DNA of 64,000 bases from Actinacidiphila sp. DG2A-62 (GCF_035825295.1 NZ_JAYMGI010000002.1:3787001-3851000); one strand, 5' to 3'; counted from the first letter of the stretch, positions 54,216-63,598 are shown. Notes: generated from the sequence alone by a model not told the origin. Numbers and translations are program-made.

Positions 54216-55190
54216 TCAGCTCGGGGTGGGCTGCAGGCGCGCGGCGAGACGGTCGATCACCCGGTCCGCCAGGGTGTCGCCGAGCTGGGCGGTGATGCGA
54301 TCCGCGAGCGCCTGCACCTGGCCGTCCGTCAGGACCGGACCACCGACCGCTTTGATCTCGGCCAGCAGCTTGGCGTAGTGGTCGTCGCCGTACCGCAGGA
54401 GGTCGCCGGCGCGCCGCGACGGGTCCGTGCCCGGCGCCGCGGTCGGGCTGTTCTCGGTGTGGTCCCAGATGGCTTTCACGAGCTTGGCGATAGCGTCGGG
54501 GGTCAGGTCGACCGTGGTCATCTCGTCCTCCGTGGTGTGGGTGCCGGCGGCCATCGCCAGCAGCTTCGTGATAGGGAAGGCGCCCGGGTCCCCATGCGAG
54601 TTTTCCGGGACGTGCGAGTGCCCGCACACCCCGCGGAAGCTGGTCCACTGCGCCGGGGTCATGCGGGCCGGGCTCGCCCCGTAGGAGGCCGGACTCACGC
54701 CGGGGCGGCGCGGGTCCGGGCCGTACGCCAGCCACACCGGCGGCGCGGCCAGCGGGACTCCATGGTTGGTGTGCAGCCACGCCACGAAGGCCGCGACCTG
54801 CTCCAGCGCCCAGTCCGGGGGCTCGGGCCAGTACACATAGTCGACCCCGGCGAGCGCGCTCCCCCAGGCGCCGCGGTGCGCCGCAACGCACGTCCCCACC
54901 AACTCGACCTGCGCGCAGTTCAGCGTGTTCGTCTCCACCCCGCCCGCGCGGTTCTCCAGGGCCCGAGCCGAGACGTCGATGTCGAAGTGCTGGTGCCAGA
55001 CCAGGCGGCGGCCGCGCATGTCCGGCACGGCGGTCAGCGTCGGGGCCTGCTCACCGCCGCCGTAGTCCGGCAGACCCGTCGACTCCGTGGTGTGCATGAC
55101 CAGCGCGTTGACGGCCATCGGAGAGCCCGGCCACCGGTCCTGCCACCAGTAGTCCGTGGACGCACCCGGGTAGCGCTGCGGCCGCGTCAC
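54216..55190 (-). CDS. Phage endolysin, N-acetylmuramoyl-L-alanine amidase
   Basis: 324 residues. An amidase_2/PGRP-type catalytic domain covers about 1-210: first zinc His in ALVMHTTES, then CAQVELVGTC, and further ligands in CGHSHVPENSHGDPGAFP. The C-terminal region (about 225-324) is helical (LTPDAIAKLVKAIWDHTENS; QALADRITAQLGDTLADRVI) and may bind the wall or oligomerise. No signal peptide, so export would need the holin. ATG at 55190 overlaps the upstream stop. Confidence 0.85.
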   Translation of the reverse strand: MTRPQRYPGASTDYWWQDRWPGSPMAVNALVMHTTESTGLPDYGGGEQAPTLTAVPDMRGRRLVWHQHFDIDVSARALENRAGGVETNTLNCAQVELVGTCVAAHRGAWGSALAGVDYVYWPEPPDWALEQVAAFVAWLHTNHGVPLAAPPVWLAYGPDPRRPGVSPASYGASPARMTPAQWTSFRGVCGHSHVPENSHGDPGAFPITKLLAMAAGTHTTEDEMTTVDLTPDAIAKLVKAIWDHTENSPTAAPGTDPSRRAGDLLRYGDDHYAKLLAEIKAVGGPVLTDGQVQALADRITAQLGDTLADRVIDRLAARLQPTPS

Positions 55191-55498
55191 GACCGACCCT
55201 CCGCAATCTGCTCGCCCCCGACGTACCCGGCAAGCCGCGCCGCCGTGGCCGGAGGAATCCCCGCGGCCGTGAGCGCGTCGAAGTCCTCGGCGGCCCGCGC
55301 CTGCTCGGCCTGCTGCAGCTCCGCCACGAACTGGGCCGTGCCCTGCTCCAAGGCAGCCACCAGCGAGTCATACTGCGCCTTCGTGATCGCGATGGCGCCG
55401 GGCGGAGGCTGCGGGTCGACGACGCCGCCGTCTACCACCACCGTCCGTTGCGTCACCGACCCGTCCGGCAGCCGGTAGTAGAACATCATCTGCTTCAC
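55187..55498 (-). CDS. Small phage protein, possibly fibre-associated
   Basis: 103 residues. FYYRLPDGSVTQRTVVVDGG, then ITKAQYDSLVAALEQGTAQF and a coiled-coil-prone stretch (VAELQQAEQARAAEDFDALT). GTG at 55498 after GGGAGAG. Located between a fibre-like gene and the endolysin. Function unknown. Confidence 0.65.
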   Translation of the reverse strand: MKQMMFYYRLPDGSVTQRTVVVDGGVVDPQPPPGAIAITKAQYDSLVAALEQGTAQFVAELQQAEQARAAEDFDALTAAGIPPATAARLAGYVGGEQIAEGRS

Positions 55499-55509
55499 GG
55501 CGCTCTCCC

Positions 55510-56334
55510 TCACGTCAGAACCCATGCCTTGATCGACCACTGGACCCGGTCGTAGACCGCGCCTCCCGCGCCCCGGGCCATGCCGATCGTGGTGACCTGG
55601 TTGACCGTGCCGCCGGGCGGCACCGACACCCGGAACGTCTGCGCCAGCTGCGCGTGCACGTTGGTGATCGTGGTCGTACCGGTGTTCGCCGTGAACCACA
55701 TCTCGTCGCCGTTGATCGCGTACGCCGCGCTCGCCCCGCCCGGCAGGATGAAGCTGCCGTCGGCCGACACGGTCACGATCGCCGTCGCGGCCCGGCACGG
55801 GTCCGGATTCGCCAGCGCCAGCGTGTTCGTGACGACCGTCGTAAGCGACGAGGGCACCGCGATATTGGGATAGTTGGTGTTCGCGCCGTCCTCGAAGTAC
55901 GCGACCTGCTTGGGCGGGTCTGTCCGCAGATTCCCGGCGCTGTCGCAGTACACGCCGCCCGCCGCGGTGTCCACGGTGCACGCGAACGGCCACGTCTGCA
56001 CTTTCGCGGCCAGCGGCGACGATCCAGAGCCGTCACCTGTCAGCCCGCACCCCGTGGACACCGTAGCGGCGCCGGTCGGCACGAACAGCCCGCCATCGGC
56101 GGCCACCGTGGCGTTGTTGCCCGCCTGCCCCGACAAGGCCGTAGAGAAGGTGCCAGTCGCCTGGTCGTAGGCGACGCCGGCCGCGGCGTGCAGGCAGCCC
56201 CGCACCTCTGTGCAGTCGGTCTGCGCGGAGATCACGTACGGGTTCGCGGCCGAGCCCGTACCGCTCACCGCGACGTTGTCGCCCGCGGTGATCTGCGCGC
56301 CGCTCTGCCCGCTGCCGCAGCCGCACCTGGCCAA
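55510..56334 (-). CDS. Phage tail-fibre-like structural protein
   Basis: 274 residues from TTG at 56334, chosen for the strong GGAGGTGGGGGTC leader. Begins MARCGCGSGQSGAQITAGDN, then beta-rich, Thr/Ala/Gly-rich sequence (LTTVVTNTLALANPDPCRAA; DGSFILPGGASAAYAINGDE) and a C-terminal domain ending VQWSIKAWVLT. Seven or more Cys. The conserved 21-nt phage motif lies 26 nt before the start. Confidence 0.7.
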   Translation of the reverse strand: MARCGCGSGQSGAQITAGDNVAVSGTGSAANPYVISAQTDCTEVRGCLHAAAGVAYDQATGTFSTALSGQAGNNATVAADGGLFVPTGAATVSTGCGLTGDGSGSSPLAAKVQTWPFACTVDTAAGGVYCDSAGNLRTDPPKQVAYFEDGANTNYPNIAVPSSLTTVVTNTLALANPDPCRAATAIVTVSADGSFILPGGASAAYAINGDEMWFTANTGTTTITNVHAQLAQTFRVSVPPGGTVNQVTTIGMARGAGGAVYDRVQWSIKAWVLT

Positions 56335-56360
56335 GACCCCCACCTCCGGTGGTTTCCTCG

Positions 56361-56381
56361 GCCCGGCCCACAACCAGCAGC
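56361..56381 (-). promoter_or_regulatory. Conserved 21-nt phage motif, copy 3
   Basis: Minus-strand core GCTGGTTGTGGGCCGGGC. Identical over 21 nt to copy 2 (57158-57178) and two bases different from copy 1 (63548-63568). It lies 26 nt upstream of the TTG start. Confidence 0.75.
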
Positions 56382-56413
56382 TCACCGCCGAGAATACCGC
56401 CGGGTGCTGCCCG

Positions 56414-57133
56414 TCAGCCGTACAGCTCGATGACAACCAGGCCGTCGCCCCCGTCCTGCCCGTTCACCGCGCCTCCGTAGGACAGCGCGCCGCCCGCGCC
56501 CGCGCCGCGCCCGCGCGAGGCCGTCCCCCCGCCCTCGGACGCGCGCGCCACGCCGCCCTGCCCGAGCTGGGAATTCCCACCCGCCCCCGCGAGTCCCTTC
56601 CCGCCGGTCAGGCGAAGCGCGCCGCCGGAGTTTCCCCCGCCGCTGATCTGCTGGCCCGTACCAGCCGCGGGGCCGACCACGCCCGAGGTCGTGTCCGGCG
56701 TCGTCCCGGAGACCATGGAAGCGGTGCCGCCGTCTCCGCCCGGCGCGGTCACGAACCCCCCGAAGCTGCTGGAGCCGCCGGCGCCGCCGGAGTTGTTCCC
56801 GGTGCCCCCCACCCCGCCCGCGCCGACGACGATCGACTCCACCGCGCCGAGTGCCGCCGCCTCGATGATCGACAGCGACCAGCCGCCGCCGGCCCCGCCC
56901 GGCCGGGCGATGCACTCGCCGCTGTCGGCGTCCGCCCCGGCGCTGCCGCCGCCCGCGCCCTGCACCTGCACGCGCACCCGCGCGAGCCACGGATAGTCGT
57001 CCTTGACGAACTGCTCAACCCCGGGGACGTCGAACACGAGCATCTCGCGTAGCCCCATCGTGCCGGGCGTCAAGCACAGCTCGCCGTCGTCCAAGACCTT
57101 GAAATATGCGTCGCACACGCACACGGACGCCAT
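56414..57133 (-). CDS. Glycine-rich phage tail/adhesin protein
   Basis: 239 residues. The N-terminal 70 residues (MASVCVCDAYFKVLDDGELC; EMLVFDVPGVEQFVKDDYPW) are a conserved-looking head. The rest is glycine-rich (GGAGGSSSFGGFVTAPGGDG; AGGNSQLGQGGVARASEGGG), as in polyglycine-rich tail fibre tips, and ends GGDGLVVIELYG, a common ending in such fibres. Probably host recognition. ATG at 57133 has the 21-nt motif 24 nt upstream. Confidence 0.75.
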   Translation of the reverse strand: MASVCVCDAYFKVLDDGELCLTPGTMGLREMLVFDVPGVEQFVKDDYPWLARVRVQVQGAGGGSAGADADSGECIARPGGAGGGWSLSIIEAAALGAVESIVVGAGGVGGTGNNSGGAGGSSSFGGFVTAPGGDGGTASMVSGTTPDTTSGVVGPAAGTGQQISGGGNSGGALRLTGGKGLAGAGGNSQLGQGGVARASEGGGTASRGRGAGAGGALSYGGAVNGQDGGDGLVVIELYG

Positions 57134-57157
57134 GGCACACCTCACCTTGCGGATGGC

Positions 57158-57178
57158 GCCCGGCCCACAACCAGCAGC
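57158..57178 (-). promoter_or_regulatory. Conserved 21-nt phage motif, copy 2
   Basis: Minus-strand core GCTGGTTGTGGGCCGGGC, 24 nt upstream of the glycine-rich protein start and just past the stop of the preceding gene (57187). Confidence 0.75.
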
Positions 57179-57186
57179 ACCCCAGC

Positions 57187-57600
57187 TTAGGCCGGGGCCG
57201 CTGGAGTCGCGGTCAGGTGCACGGGCACCCCGGCCGGGGCCGGTGCTCCGGCCGCGGTCCACACGCGTACGACCGCGGCCGTGGCGCTGACCTCCTCCAC
57301 GACGGCGAGCAGCGGCACCGCCCCGGCCGGCGTGGCGGTCACGACCGGTGGCTGCGGCCAGCGCCTCGGCAGCACCCACCGTGCGCGCCCCTGGGAATCT
57401 GTCTGGATCACCGCGGCGGCCGTGACCGCCGCTGGCGGGGCCGAGGGACTGTCGGGGGGCGCCGGTGGCACCGCAGCAGCTGCGGGGACCGGCCGGCTGC
57501 GGCGGCGTGTCGTGGACCGGGTGCGCCGGTCGAGGTCCCGGAGCAGGCCGCCGAGGGGGTTGCCGGCGATGCGGCGGGCGGGGGTTCCGCGCATGCCCAT
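57187..57600 (-). CDS. Phage tail-region protein, unknown
   Basis: 137 residues. Basic N-terminus (GGLLRDLDRRTRSTTRRRSR), Pro/Ala-rich linker, then a small beta-rich C-terminal domain (WVLPRRWPQPPVVTATPAGA; VVRVWTAAGAPAPAGVPVHL). ATG at 57600 overlaps the stop of the hub-like gene. Function unknown. Confidence 0.65.
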   Translation of the reverse strand: MGMRGTPARRIAGNPLGGLLRDLDRRTRSTTRRRSRPVPAAAAVPPAPPDSPSAPPAAVTAAAVIQTDSQGRARWVLPRRWPQPPVVTATPAGAVPLLAVVEEVSATAAVVRVWTAAGAPAPAGVPVHLTATPAAPA

Positions 57601-58643
57601 CAGGCTGCCTCCGCCCCGGTCGCGGCGACCTGGACCTGCACGCTCTCCGCGCCTGGCTGACCGCCGCTGTCGCCGTCCTCGGTGACTTTCAAGCCGACGA
57701 TCTTCAGCCGCTGGGAGATGTCGCGGCAGGTGGTTGTGGTGGTGACGTCCAGGCACCAGCCCGGCACCAGGGCGGGGACGCTGATCGCGGCCTGGGGGTC
57801 GATCGTGACCTGCTGGGTGTCGATGAACACCGGCACCGGCAGCGAGGTGGACAGCTTCGAGCGGGCGGCGGCGGTGGCCGCCGCGTTCGTCTTGAGCGAG
57901 GTCTGCTCCTCGTAGCGCTCCAGCAGCCCGTAGTACGGGTGGATGCCTCCGGCCTCGCCGAGGACGTCGCCGTCCTCCGCGCCGGCGACGACCCAGCGGG
58001 TGGCCAGGGCCGCCCCGTCCTCCTCCACCCGCAGCCCGTCCGGCAGGTCCGCGTCCGTCAGCCGCCCCACGGACACGGCGTGCGTCTCCGGCATTAGCAG
58101 GATCTTGGAGCCGACCGCGGTGTAGTCCAGGCCGGTCTCGGCCAGGTCCCGCAGGTGGTCGCCGGTCTGCCCGATCCCCCGGTCGTAGGCGCGCGCGCCG
58201 CGCACCCCGCTCGGGGCGATGATCTGCACGCTGTGCCCGGGATCGTCGGGCGCGAAGCCGTCCTCGATGAGCGCGGCGGCGATCTGCGCCAGGTCCGCGT
58301 CGTCCCCGAAGACGAGGTCCTGGTGGGGAACGCGGCGGTCGAGCCAGCCGAGGACGTCGACGGCCTGGACCTGGATCTCGCCCAGCCCCCAGCTCACGTC
58401 CACGATCGGGCCGCTCCACACCGGCCGGCCGTCGCGCCAGATGGCCAGGCTGTGCCGCCAGGACCGCACGGCGGACAGCGTGCGGCAGCAGTCCCCGTCC
58501 GGCTGGATGATCACCTCGGCGGTGCTGACGTCGTCCAGCACCCGGGTCCACTCCACGTGGATGAGGACCTCGGCGCGCGCGACCATGGCCCCGGACCGGT
58601 CGATGATCGCGGCGGTGTGGGTGCCGCATCCGGCGACGGCCAT
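57600..58643 (-). CDS. Phage minor tail / baseplate hub-like protein
   Basis: 347 residues. AIIDRSGAMVARAEVLIHVE, RVLDDVSTAEVIIQPDGDCC and WRHSLAIWRDGRPVWSGPIV resemble the N-terminal domain of siphovirus minor tail proteins. QVQAVDVLGWLDRRVPHQDL and LRDLAETGLDYTAVGSKILL follow. Starts 1 nt after the upstream stop. Likely part of the tail tip. Confidence 0.75.
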   Translation of the reverse strand: MAVAGCGTHTAAIIDRSGAMVARAEVLIHVEWTRVLDDVSTAEVIIQPDGDCCRTLSAVRSWRHSLAIWRDGRPVWSGPIVDVSWGLGEIQVQAVDVLGWLDRRVPHQDLVFGDDADLAQIAAALIEDGFAPDDPGHSVQIIAPSGVRGARAYDRGIGQTGDHLRDLAETGLDYTAVGSKILLMPETHAVSVGRLTDADLPDGLRVEEDGAALATRWVVAGAEDGDVLGEAGGIHPYYGLLERYEEQTSLKTNAAATAAARSKLSTSLPVPVFIDTQQVTIDPQAAISVPALVPGWCLDVTTTTTCRDISQRLKIVGLKVTEDGDSGGQPGAESVQVQVAATGAEAA

Positions 58644-58644
58644 G

Positions 58645-59964
58645 TCAGAACCCCCGCCCCGAGACGCCCACCGAGATGATCGCGTCGGCCGCGGGCGGGT
58701 TGGACACGTCGGACTCGATGCACAGGCAGTACCGGTCGCAGTCCAGCGCGGGCCACGACGGCGGCGCCCCGTTCTGGCCGTACACGTCCGCCGAGGACTC
58801 GCAGGAACCGCCGCACTCCACCACCGCCCGGCCGATCTGCCCGTCCAGGGTGAGCGCCCCGCCCGCGGGCACGTACCGGACCGTCCACGTCGCCGCCGGG
58901 TCGCAGCGGCCCGCGTCGGCGATCTCCTCGCACGTCAGGGCGGCGTCGGTGTCCGCCCGCTCGAACAAGGAGAGGGTCACGTTCCGCAGGTCCGCCGAGC
59001 CGGCGCGGACGGTGATCATGGGGGCGTCGACCGCCCACCGCGGCCGGCCGGACACGTCCAGGTCGTAGCAGTCGCGCTCCACCGCCAGCGGCAGGCAGAA
59101 GCAGCTGCCGGGGGCGTCGGCCGTGGGAGGGGCGGGCGGGCGGCACAACGGGTCCGCACAGCCTGCCGCCGGGTCGGGGCAGGCCGCGAGCCGGCATCCG
59201 CCCCCGCACCCCTCACCGGCAGCGGAGTGCAGGCACCAGGTCACGCACGTGTCCGTGCCGTCCGCCGGCGGCGGCACCTCGAGCAACGGGGCCGTGTCGG
59301 TCCACAGCCACGGCACCCCGGCGGTCAGGACGATCTCCACGGTGAGGATGTCCGCGCCGGCCTGGCACGCCCCGGCCGCGCAGCCGTCCCCGGTCCGCGC
59401 GGTCACCGTGGGGCCCTGCGCCAGCGCGACGCGGCGCACGGTGCGCCGGTGCCGCGCGTTGAACTCCTCCGCGGTCACCTCCTGACCGGGGCAGCAGTTG
59501 TACAGCGTCAGGCAGTCCCCGTCGCAGCCCGACCCGCCGCCGCACCCGGCCAGGGCCTCGCCGAGCCAGTGCAGCCCGTAGTCCACGCCGCAGCACGTCG
59601 AACCGAGCAGGATGCCGGTGATCGTGATCGTGCCCGGCTGCACCCGTGCCGGGCCGATGCTCGCGCCGCCGGCGACCGCCGCGGTCGACGACCGGCGCAC
59701 CGGGTAGTCGTCCAGGCCGTCCACGCTGAGGACCATCAGCCCCGCGAACTCGGCGGACTCCGGGACGTCGGGGTCGTACCACGGCGCCTCGTCGGACGCG
59801 GGGTCGGTGTACGGCAGGTCACCGACCAGGTCCGCGGTGAACGTCGGACAGCTGCACGCGCCGCCCGAGGTGAGCGGGGAGCCGACCGACTGCAAGTAGG
59901 CGTCCAGGCGGGCGTGGTTGGCGATCTCCACACCGCCCAGGGCCAGGTACCACTCCAGCGCCAT
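58645..59964 (-). CDS. Cysteine-rich distal tail protein
   Basis: 439 residues with about 28 Cys, including CSC, CC pairs, CDGDC, CFC and CLC clusters. N-terminal part MALEWYLALGGVEIANHARL and YLQSVGSPLTSGGACSC; the middle includes ITITGILLGSTCCGVDYGLH and NARHRRTVRRVALAQGPTVT. Position directly after the tape measure fits a distal tail protein. The Cys load is unusual for a protein assembled in the cytosol. ATG at 59964 lies 2 nt after the tape-measure stop. Confidence 0.75.
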   Translation of the reverse strand: MALEWYLALGGVEIANHARLDAYLQSVGSPLTSGGACSCPTFTADLVGDLPYTDPASDEAPWYDPDVPESAEFAGLMVLSVDGLDDYPVRRSSTAAVAGGASIGPARVQPGTITITGILLGSTCCGVDYGLHWLGEALAGCGGGSGCDGDCLTLYNCCPGQEVTAEEFNARHRRTVRRVALAQGPTVTARTGDGCAAGACQAGADILTVEIVLTAGVPWLWTDTAPLLEVPPPADGTDTCVTWCLHSAAGEGCGGGCRLAACPDPAAGCADPLCRPPAPPTADAPGSCFCLPLAVERDCYDLDVSGRPRWAVDAPMITVRAGSADLRNVTLSLFERADTDAALTCEEIADAGRCDPAATWTVRYVPAGGALTLDGQIGRAVVECGGSCESSADVYGQNGAPPSWPALDCDRYCLCIESDVSNPPAADAIISVGVSGRGF

Positions 59965-59966
59965 GT

Positions 59967-62900
59967 CTACAGCCACCCTCCTGCCGTGGCGAGCCGCGAG
60001 ACGACGCGGTGCGCGGTCGCGTGCGCGTCGCCGGCCTCGTGGATCGTGAAGTGGTTGACCACCTGCGGGCCCGCGGTGCGGGGGCTCGTCCCGGTCATCC
60101 GGTCCAGCAGCGCGGTCAGCCCGGACTGCTCGGCGAGCTGCGCGGCGCGCTGCGGCCGGGTCAGCGGGATGACGACCTCGGGCCCGGCCTCGCCGATCAG
60201 CGCGCGCGTCGGGCCGGTCACGATGCCGCCGTTGGCCAGGCCCGGGATCAGATCCCGCACCCCGGACGGCAACCCGCTCTTGATCTTCGCGGCGATGTCG
60301 CCGCCGATGTTCCTCACCGCCTTGGAGATCGCCCCCGGCAGACCGGAGAAGAGGCGGACGATACCGGCGATCAGCCCGGTGACTGCCTTGGTCACGGCCG
60401 ACCCCGCCGACGAGAACGCGCCGGCGACGACCCGGCCCACGCCCGACAGGGCCGATCCGATCCGCCCGGGCAGCCCGGCCAGGTAGGCGACGACCCGCCC
60501 GCCGAATGACGTTGTCGAGGCGTACGCGGACGTGCCGGCCGACCGGAACGCCCCGGCCACCACACCCCCGAGTGCACCCAAAGCGTGGCCGGTGCGCCCC
60601 GGCAGGGCGGCGAAGAACGCGACCGTCGCGGCCCCCCACGTCGCAAGCGCGGCCAGCGTGGCCGATCCAGCCGCGGCGAACGCCCCGGCCACGACGGTGC
60701 CGAGCGCTGCCAGGGCTCCGCCGACGCGGCCCGGCAGCGCGGCGAAGAACGCCCCCACCGTCAGACCGAAGGCGGCCACCGCGGCGAGCGAGACTGTGAA
60801 CGCGGTCGTGAACGCGGCTGCCAGGACGGGGCCGAGGCTCACCAGGGCGCCTGCGATGTCGGTCGGCAGCCGGAAGAACAGGAAGATCACGCCGGCGAGG
60901 GCGGTCAGCAGGCCGATCACCGCGTACGCCACCGCGCTGGTGAACGCGTCGTACAGCAGCCCGGGCAGCGCCTGGAGCGCGGCGAGGATCAGTCCGGGCA
61001 GCGCGACGAACGCGGCGACGACGGCCGCGGTCGCCGCCGACAGCGCACCGCCCAGGACCGATGCGAGCGAGGACAGGGCGGAGCCGAGCTGGCCGGGCAG
61101 CGCTACGAAGAACTGGCCGACCGCCTGCAGGCCGGCCTCGACCACCGGGATTGCGGCGGCGATCGCCGAGGAGAACGCTCCGGCGATCACCGAGCCCAGC
61201 GCGGACAGCCCCGCGGTGATCAGCCCCGGCAGGGCGTGGATGCCGTTGTAAACCCCCGTCAGCGCCTTGGCCAGGTTCACGATGACCGCGACCACCGCGC
61301 GGACGATCGGGACGGTGGTCCTGATGTAGACCCACGACGCGAAGGCCAGGCCGACGCGCAGGATCGGCGCCTCGATCCGCACGAGCAAGGCGTCGAACGG
61401 CACGATCGCCTTGAGCAGGTCCGCCAGCGGCGGCAGCAGCGGCACCAGGGCCGCCACCAGGGCGTTGAACGCGTCGACGACCGGCGGCAGCGACGGCAGC
61501 AGCGAGGTCAGGACCAGCGCGACCAGCGGCGCCAGCGCGGCGACGGCCTCGTTGAGCGCGCCGCCGACAGAGTCCAGCAGCGGCACCAGGGCCTGGGCCG
61601 CGGACCCCAGCGCGTCGCCGAGCGCGGCCGCGACCTGGCTCACCGCCGGCAGAAGCGGCTGGACCGCGGCGAGCAGGCCGTCCAGGAACCGCGTCAGCGG
61701 CGGCAGAAGCGGCAGGACGATCTTGAGTGCCGCTGCCAGCACCGTCGACAGCAGCACCCCCAACTGGTCGATCAGCGGGGAGAGCTGACTGCCGAGGCTC
61801 GCCAGGACCGGGCCCAGAGCAGCGGCCAGCGTCCCGAACGCCGGGACCACCGCGCTGACCAGGACCCCGGCCAGCTGCACGAACGGCGGCAGCAGAGCCC
61901 CCAGCCCGGCCGCGAGCGGCGCAAGCCCGGCCAGCGCGGGCACGAGCGCGCCGGTCACCGCCCCGACCAGCTGAACGATCTGCGGCAGCACCGCGGCGAG
62001 CCCGGCCCCCAGCGCCTTCCCAACGGACGCTCCGGCGCCGGCCACCCCGGTGGCGAACGCGCCGAGAGCTCCGGTGAGCTGCGGCAGGATCTGGACGAGC
62101 GGCCCGGCCAGCGACGACAGCAGCGGCCCGAGAACACCGGTGGCGATCTTCAGGGCGTCGCCGACGACCGCGTTGGCCGCGACGCTCAGCTGCGTCAGCA
62201 GCGGCAGAACCGGCTGGATCGTCTGCCGCAGCGCGGCGAAGACCTGGACCAGCGCCCCGACCTGGCTGCCGCCCCCGGCCGCCAGCGCGCCGAGCACGTC
62301 GCCGACCAGGCCGCCGATCTGGACCAGCAGCCCGCCCAGCTGACGAAAAACCCCCAGGGCCCCCTGCACCCAGGCGACGGCCCGCCCGCCGGCCGCGGCC
62401 TCCTGCAGGAACGCGCCCAGCCGGATACCGACGCTGCCGATCGCGTCGCCGACCTGCGTCCCGAACGCCGACGTGATCGCCGCGCCGAGCTGGACGAACC
62501 CGGCGACGACCGGCTCAATGCCGATCGCCAGCCCGCGCGTCGCCTCGGCCGTGCCAGCGAGGATCTGCCGGACGGATTCGACCGCGGTGGCGGACTTGAG
62601 GAAGAACGCCACCGACGCGCCGGCCGCGCCGAACAGGTTCGCGATCAGCGACAGGCCGCTCTTCAGCGGCCCCGCGAGCGCCTTGGCTACCGCGGTGATC
62701 TGCCCGGCCAGCGGCTCGAACAGCGCGCCTTGGACGCTGCTGCGCAGGGAGTCGAAAGCGGGCTTGAGAGCGCGCAGCTCCCGGGCGGCGGCCTGGGCGT
62801 TCGGCGAGAGCGACTTGAGCGCCTCGTCGAACTTTTTCTCGTCGTCGCCCAGCGCCGCGCCGAACGCGTCACCGACGCCGGTGAGGGCCAGGCGCAGGGC

Positions 62901-63518
62901 ACCGAATGCCGCCGCACCGCCCAGGATCGCGGCGGGCAGCGCCGCGGCGATCCCGACCAGCGGAGTCAGCGACGCGGCGAACGAGGCGACCTGGCTCGCC
63001 GCGGACAGCGCGGCGGTCCCGATCGCCGCGAACTTCAAGCCCTTGAGCAGGACCCCGCCGACGCTCCCCGCCAGGGACAGCAGTCCCCGCAGCGACCTGG
63101 TGAACAGGTTGCCGTCGGCGGTGACCGGCACCGACAGTGCCGGCAGGTGGTGCGCCCGCAGCCGCGCATCGAACCCGGTGAGGTCCGGGGAGACCGGGAC
63201 GTTGATGCCGCCCAAGCCCCGTAGGCCGGCCAGCAACTGGGCGTCGAACCGGGCCAGATCCGGCGAGACCGGGACGTTGATGCTGCCCAGGCCGCGCAAC
63301 CCGGCCAGCAGCTCGGCATCGAACCGAGACAGGTCCGGAGAGACCTGGACCTGAACGCGGACGCTGCGCAGCTGCCGCTCGATCGAGCGGCCGATGCCAC
63401 GGATCTGACGGTCGATCGCCGACGCGATCCGGTCGCCGAGCGCGCGGGCCTCGGCGGGAATGCCGGAGTCGTCCAGCTCGATCCGGATCCGCGCCGATCC
63501 GTCGACGTCGTCGGCCAC
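59967..63518 (-). CDS. Phage tail tape measure protein
   Basis: 1183 residues, Ala/Leu/Val-rich helical throughout. Near the N-terminus are three repeats of about 30 residues (SPDLSRFDAELLAGLRGLGS type). Long hydrophobic stretches follow, then four to five C-terminal repeats of about 38 residues round FFAALPGRVGGALAALGTVV. The C-terminal NGGIVTGPTRALIGEAGPEV is a hallmark of tape measures. GTG at 63518 after GGAGATGCCC. Its length predicts a tail near 175 nm if the usual 0.15 nm per residue holds. Confidence 0.92.
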   Translation of the reverse strand: MADDVDGSARIRIELDDSGIPAEARALGDRIASAIDRQIRGIGRSIERQLRSVRVQVQVSPDLSRFDAELLAGLRGLGSINVPVSPDLARFDAQLLAGLRGLGGINVPVSPDLTGFDARLRAHHLPALSVPVTADGNLFTRSLRGLLSLAGSVGGVLLKGLKFAAIGTAALSAASQVASFAASLTPLVGIAAALPAAILGGAAAFGALRLALTGVGDAFGAALGDDEKKFDEALKSLSPNAQAAARELRALKPAFDSLRSSVQGALFEPLAGQITAVAKALAGPLKSGLSLIANLFGAAGASVAFFLKSATAVESVRQILAGTAEATRGLAIGIEPVVAGFVQLGAAITSAFGTQVGDAIGSVGIRLGAFLQEAAAGGRAVAWVQGALGVFRQLGGLLVQIGGLVGDVLGALAAGGGSQVGALVQVFAALRQTIQPVLPLLTQLSVAANAVVGDALKIATGVLGPLLSSLAGPLVQILPQLTGALGAFATGVAGAGASVGKALGAGLAAVLPQIVQLVGAVTGALVPALAGLAPLAAGLGALLPPFVQLAGVLVSAVVPAFGTLAAALGPVLASLGSQLSPLIDQLGVLLSTVLAAALKIVLPLLPPLTRFLDGLLAAVQPLLPAVSQVAAALGDALGSAAQALVPLLDSVGGALNEAVAALAPLVALVLTSLLPSLPPVVDAFNALVAALVPLLPPLADLLKAIVPFDALLVRIEAPILRVGLAFASWVYIRTTVPIVRAVVAVIVNLAKALTGVYNGIHALPGLITAGLSALGSVIAGAFSSAIAAAIPVVEAGLQAVGQFFVALPGQLGSALSSLASVLGGALSAATAAVVAAFVALPGLILAALQALPGLLYDAFTSAVAYAVIGLLTALAGVIFLFFRLPTDIAGALVSLGPVLAAAFTTAFTVSLAAVAAFGLTVGAFFAALPGRVGGALAALGTVVAGAFAAAGSATLAALATWGAATVAFFAALPGRTGHALGALGGVVAGAFRSAGTSAYASTTSFGGRVVAYLAGLPGRIGSALSGVGRVVAGAFSSAGSAVTKAVTGLIAGIVRLFSGLPGAISKAVRNIGGDIAAKIKSGLPSGVRDLIPGLANGGIVTGPTRALIGEAGPEVVIPLTRPQRAAQLAEQSGLTALLDRMTGTSPRTAGPQVVNHFTIHEAGDAHATAHRVVSRLATAGGWL

Positions 63519-63547
63519 CGGGCATCTCCACGTGTGACGTGGTGGAT

Positions 63548-63568
63548 GCCCGGCCCAAAACCAGCGGC
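63548..63568 (-). promoter_or_regulatory. Conserved 21-nt phage motif, copy 1
   Basis: Minus-strand core GCTGGTTTTGGGCCGGGC, two mismatches to copies 2 and 3, 29 nt upstream of the tape-measure GTG. A CCCGGCATAGCCGGG hairpin lies immediately before it. Confidence 0.7.
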
Positions 63569-63598
63569 AGCCCGGCTATGCCGGGCGGTATGCCCAGG

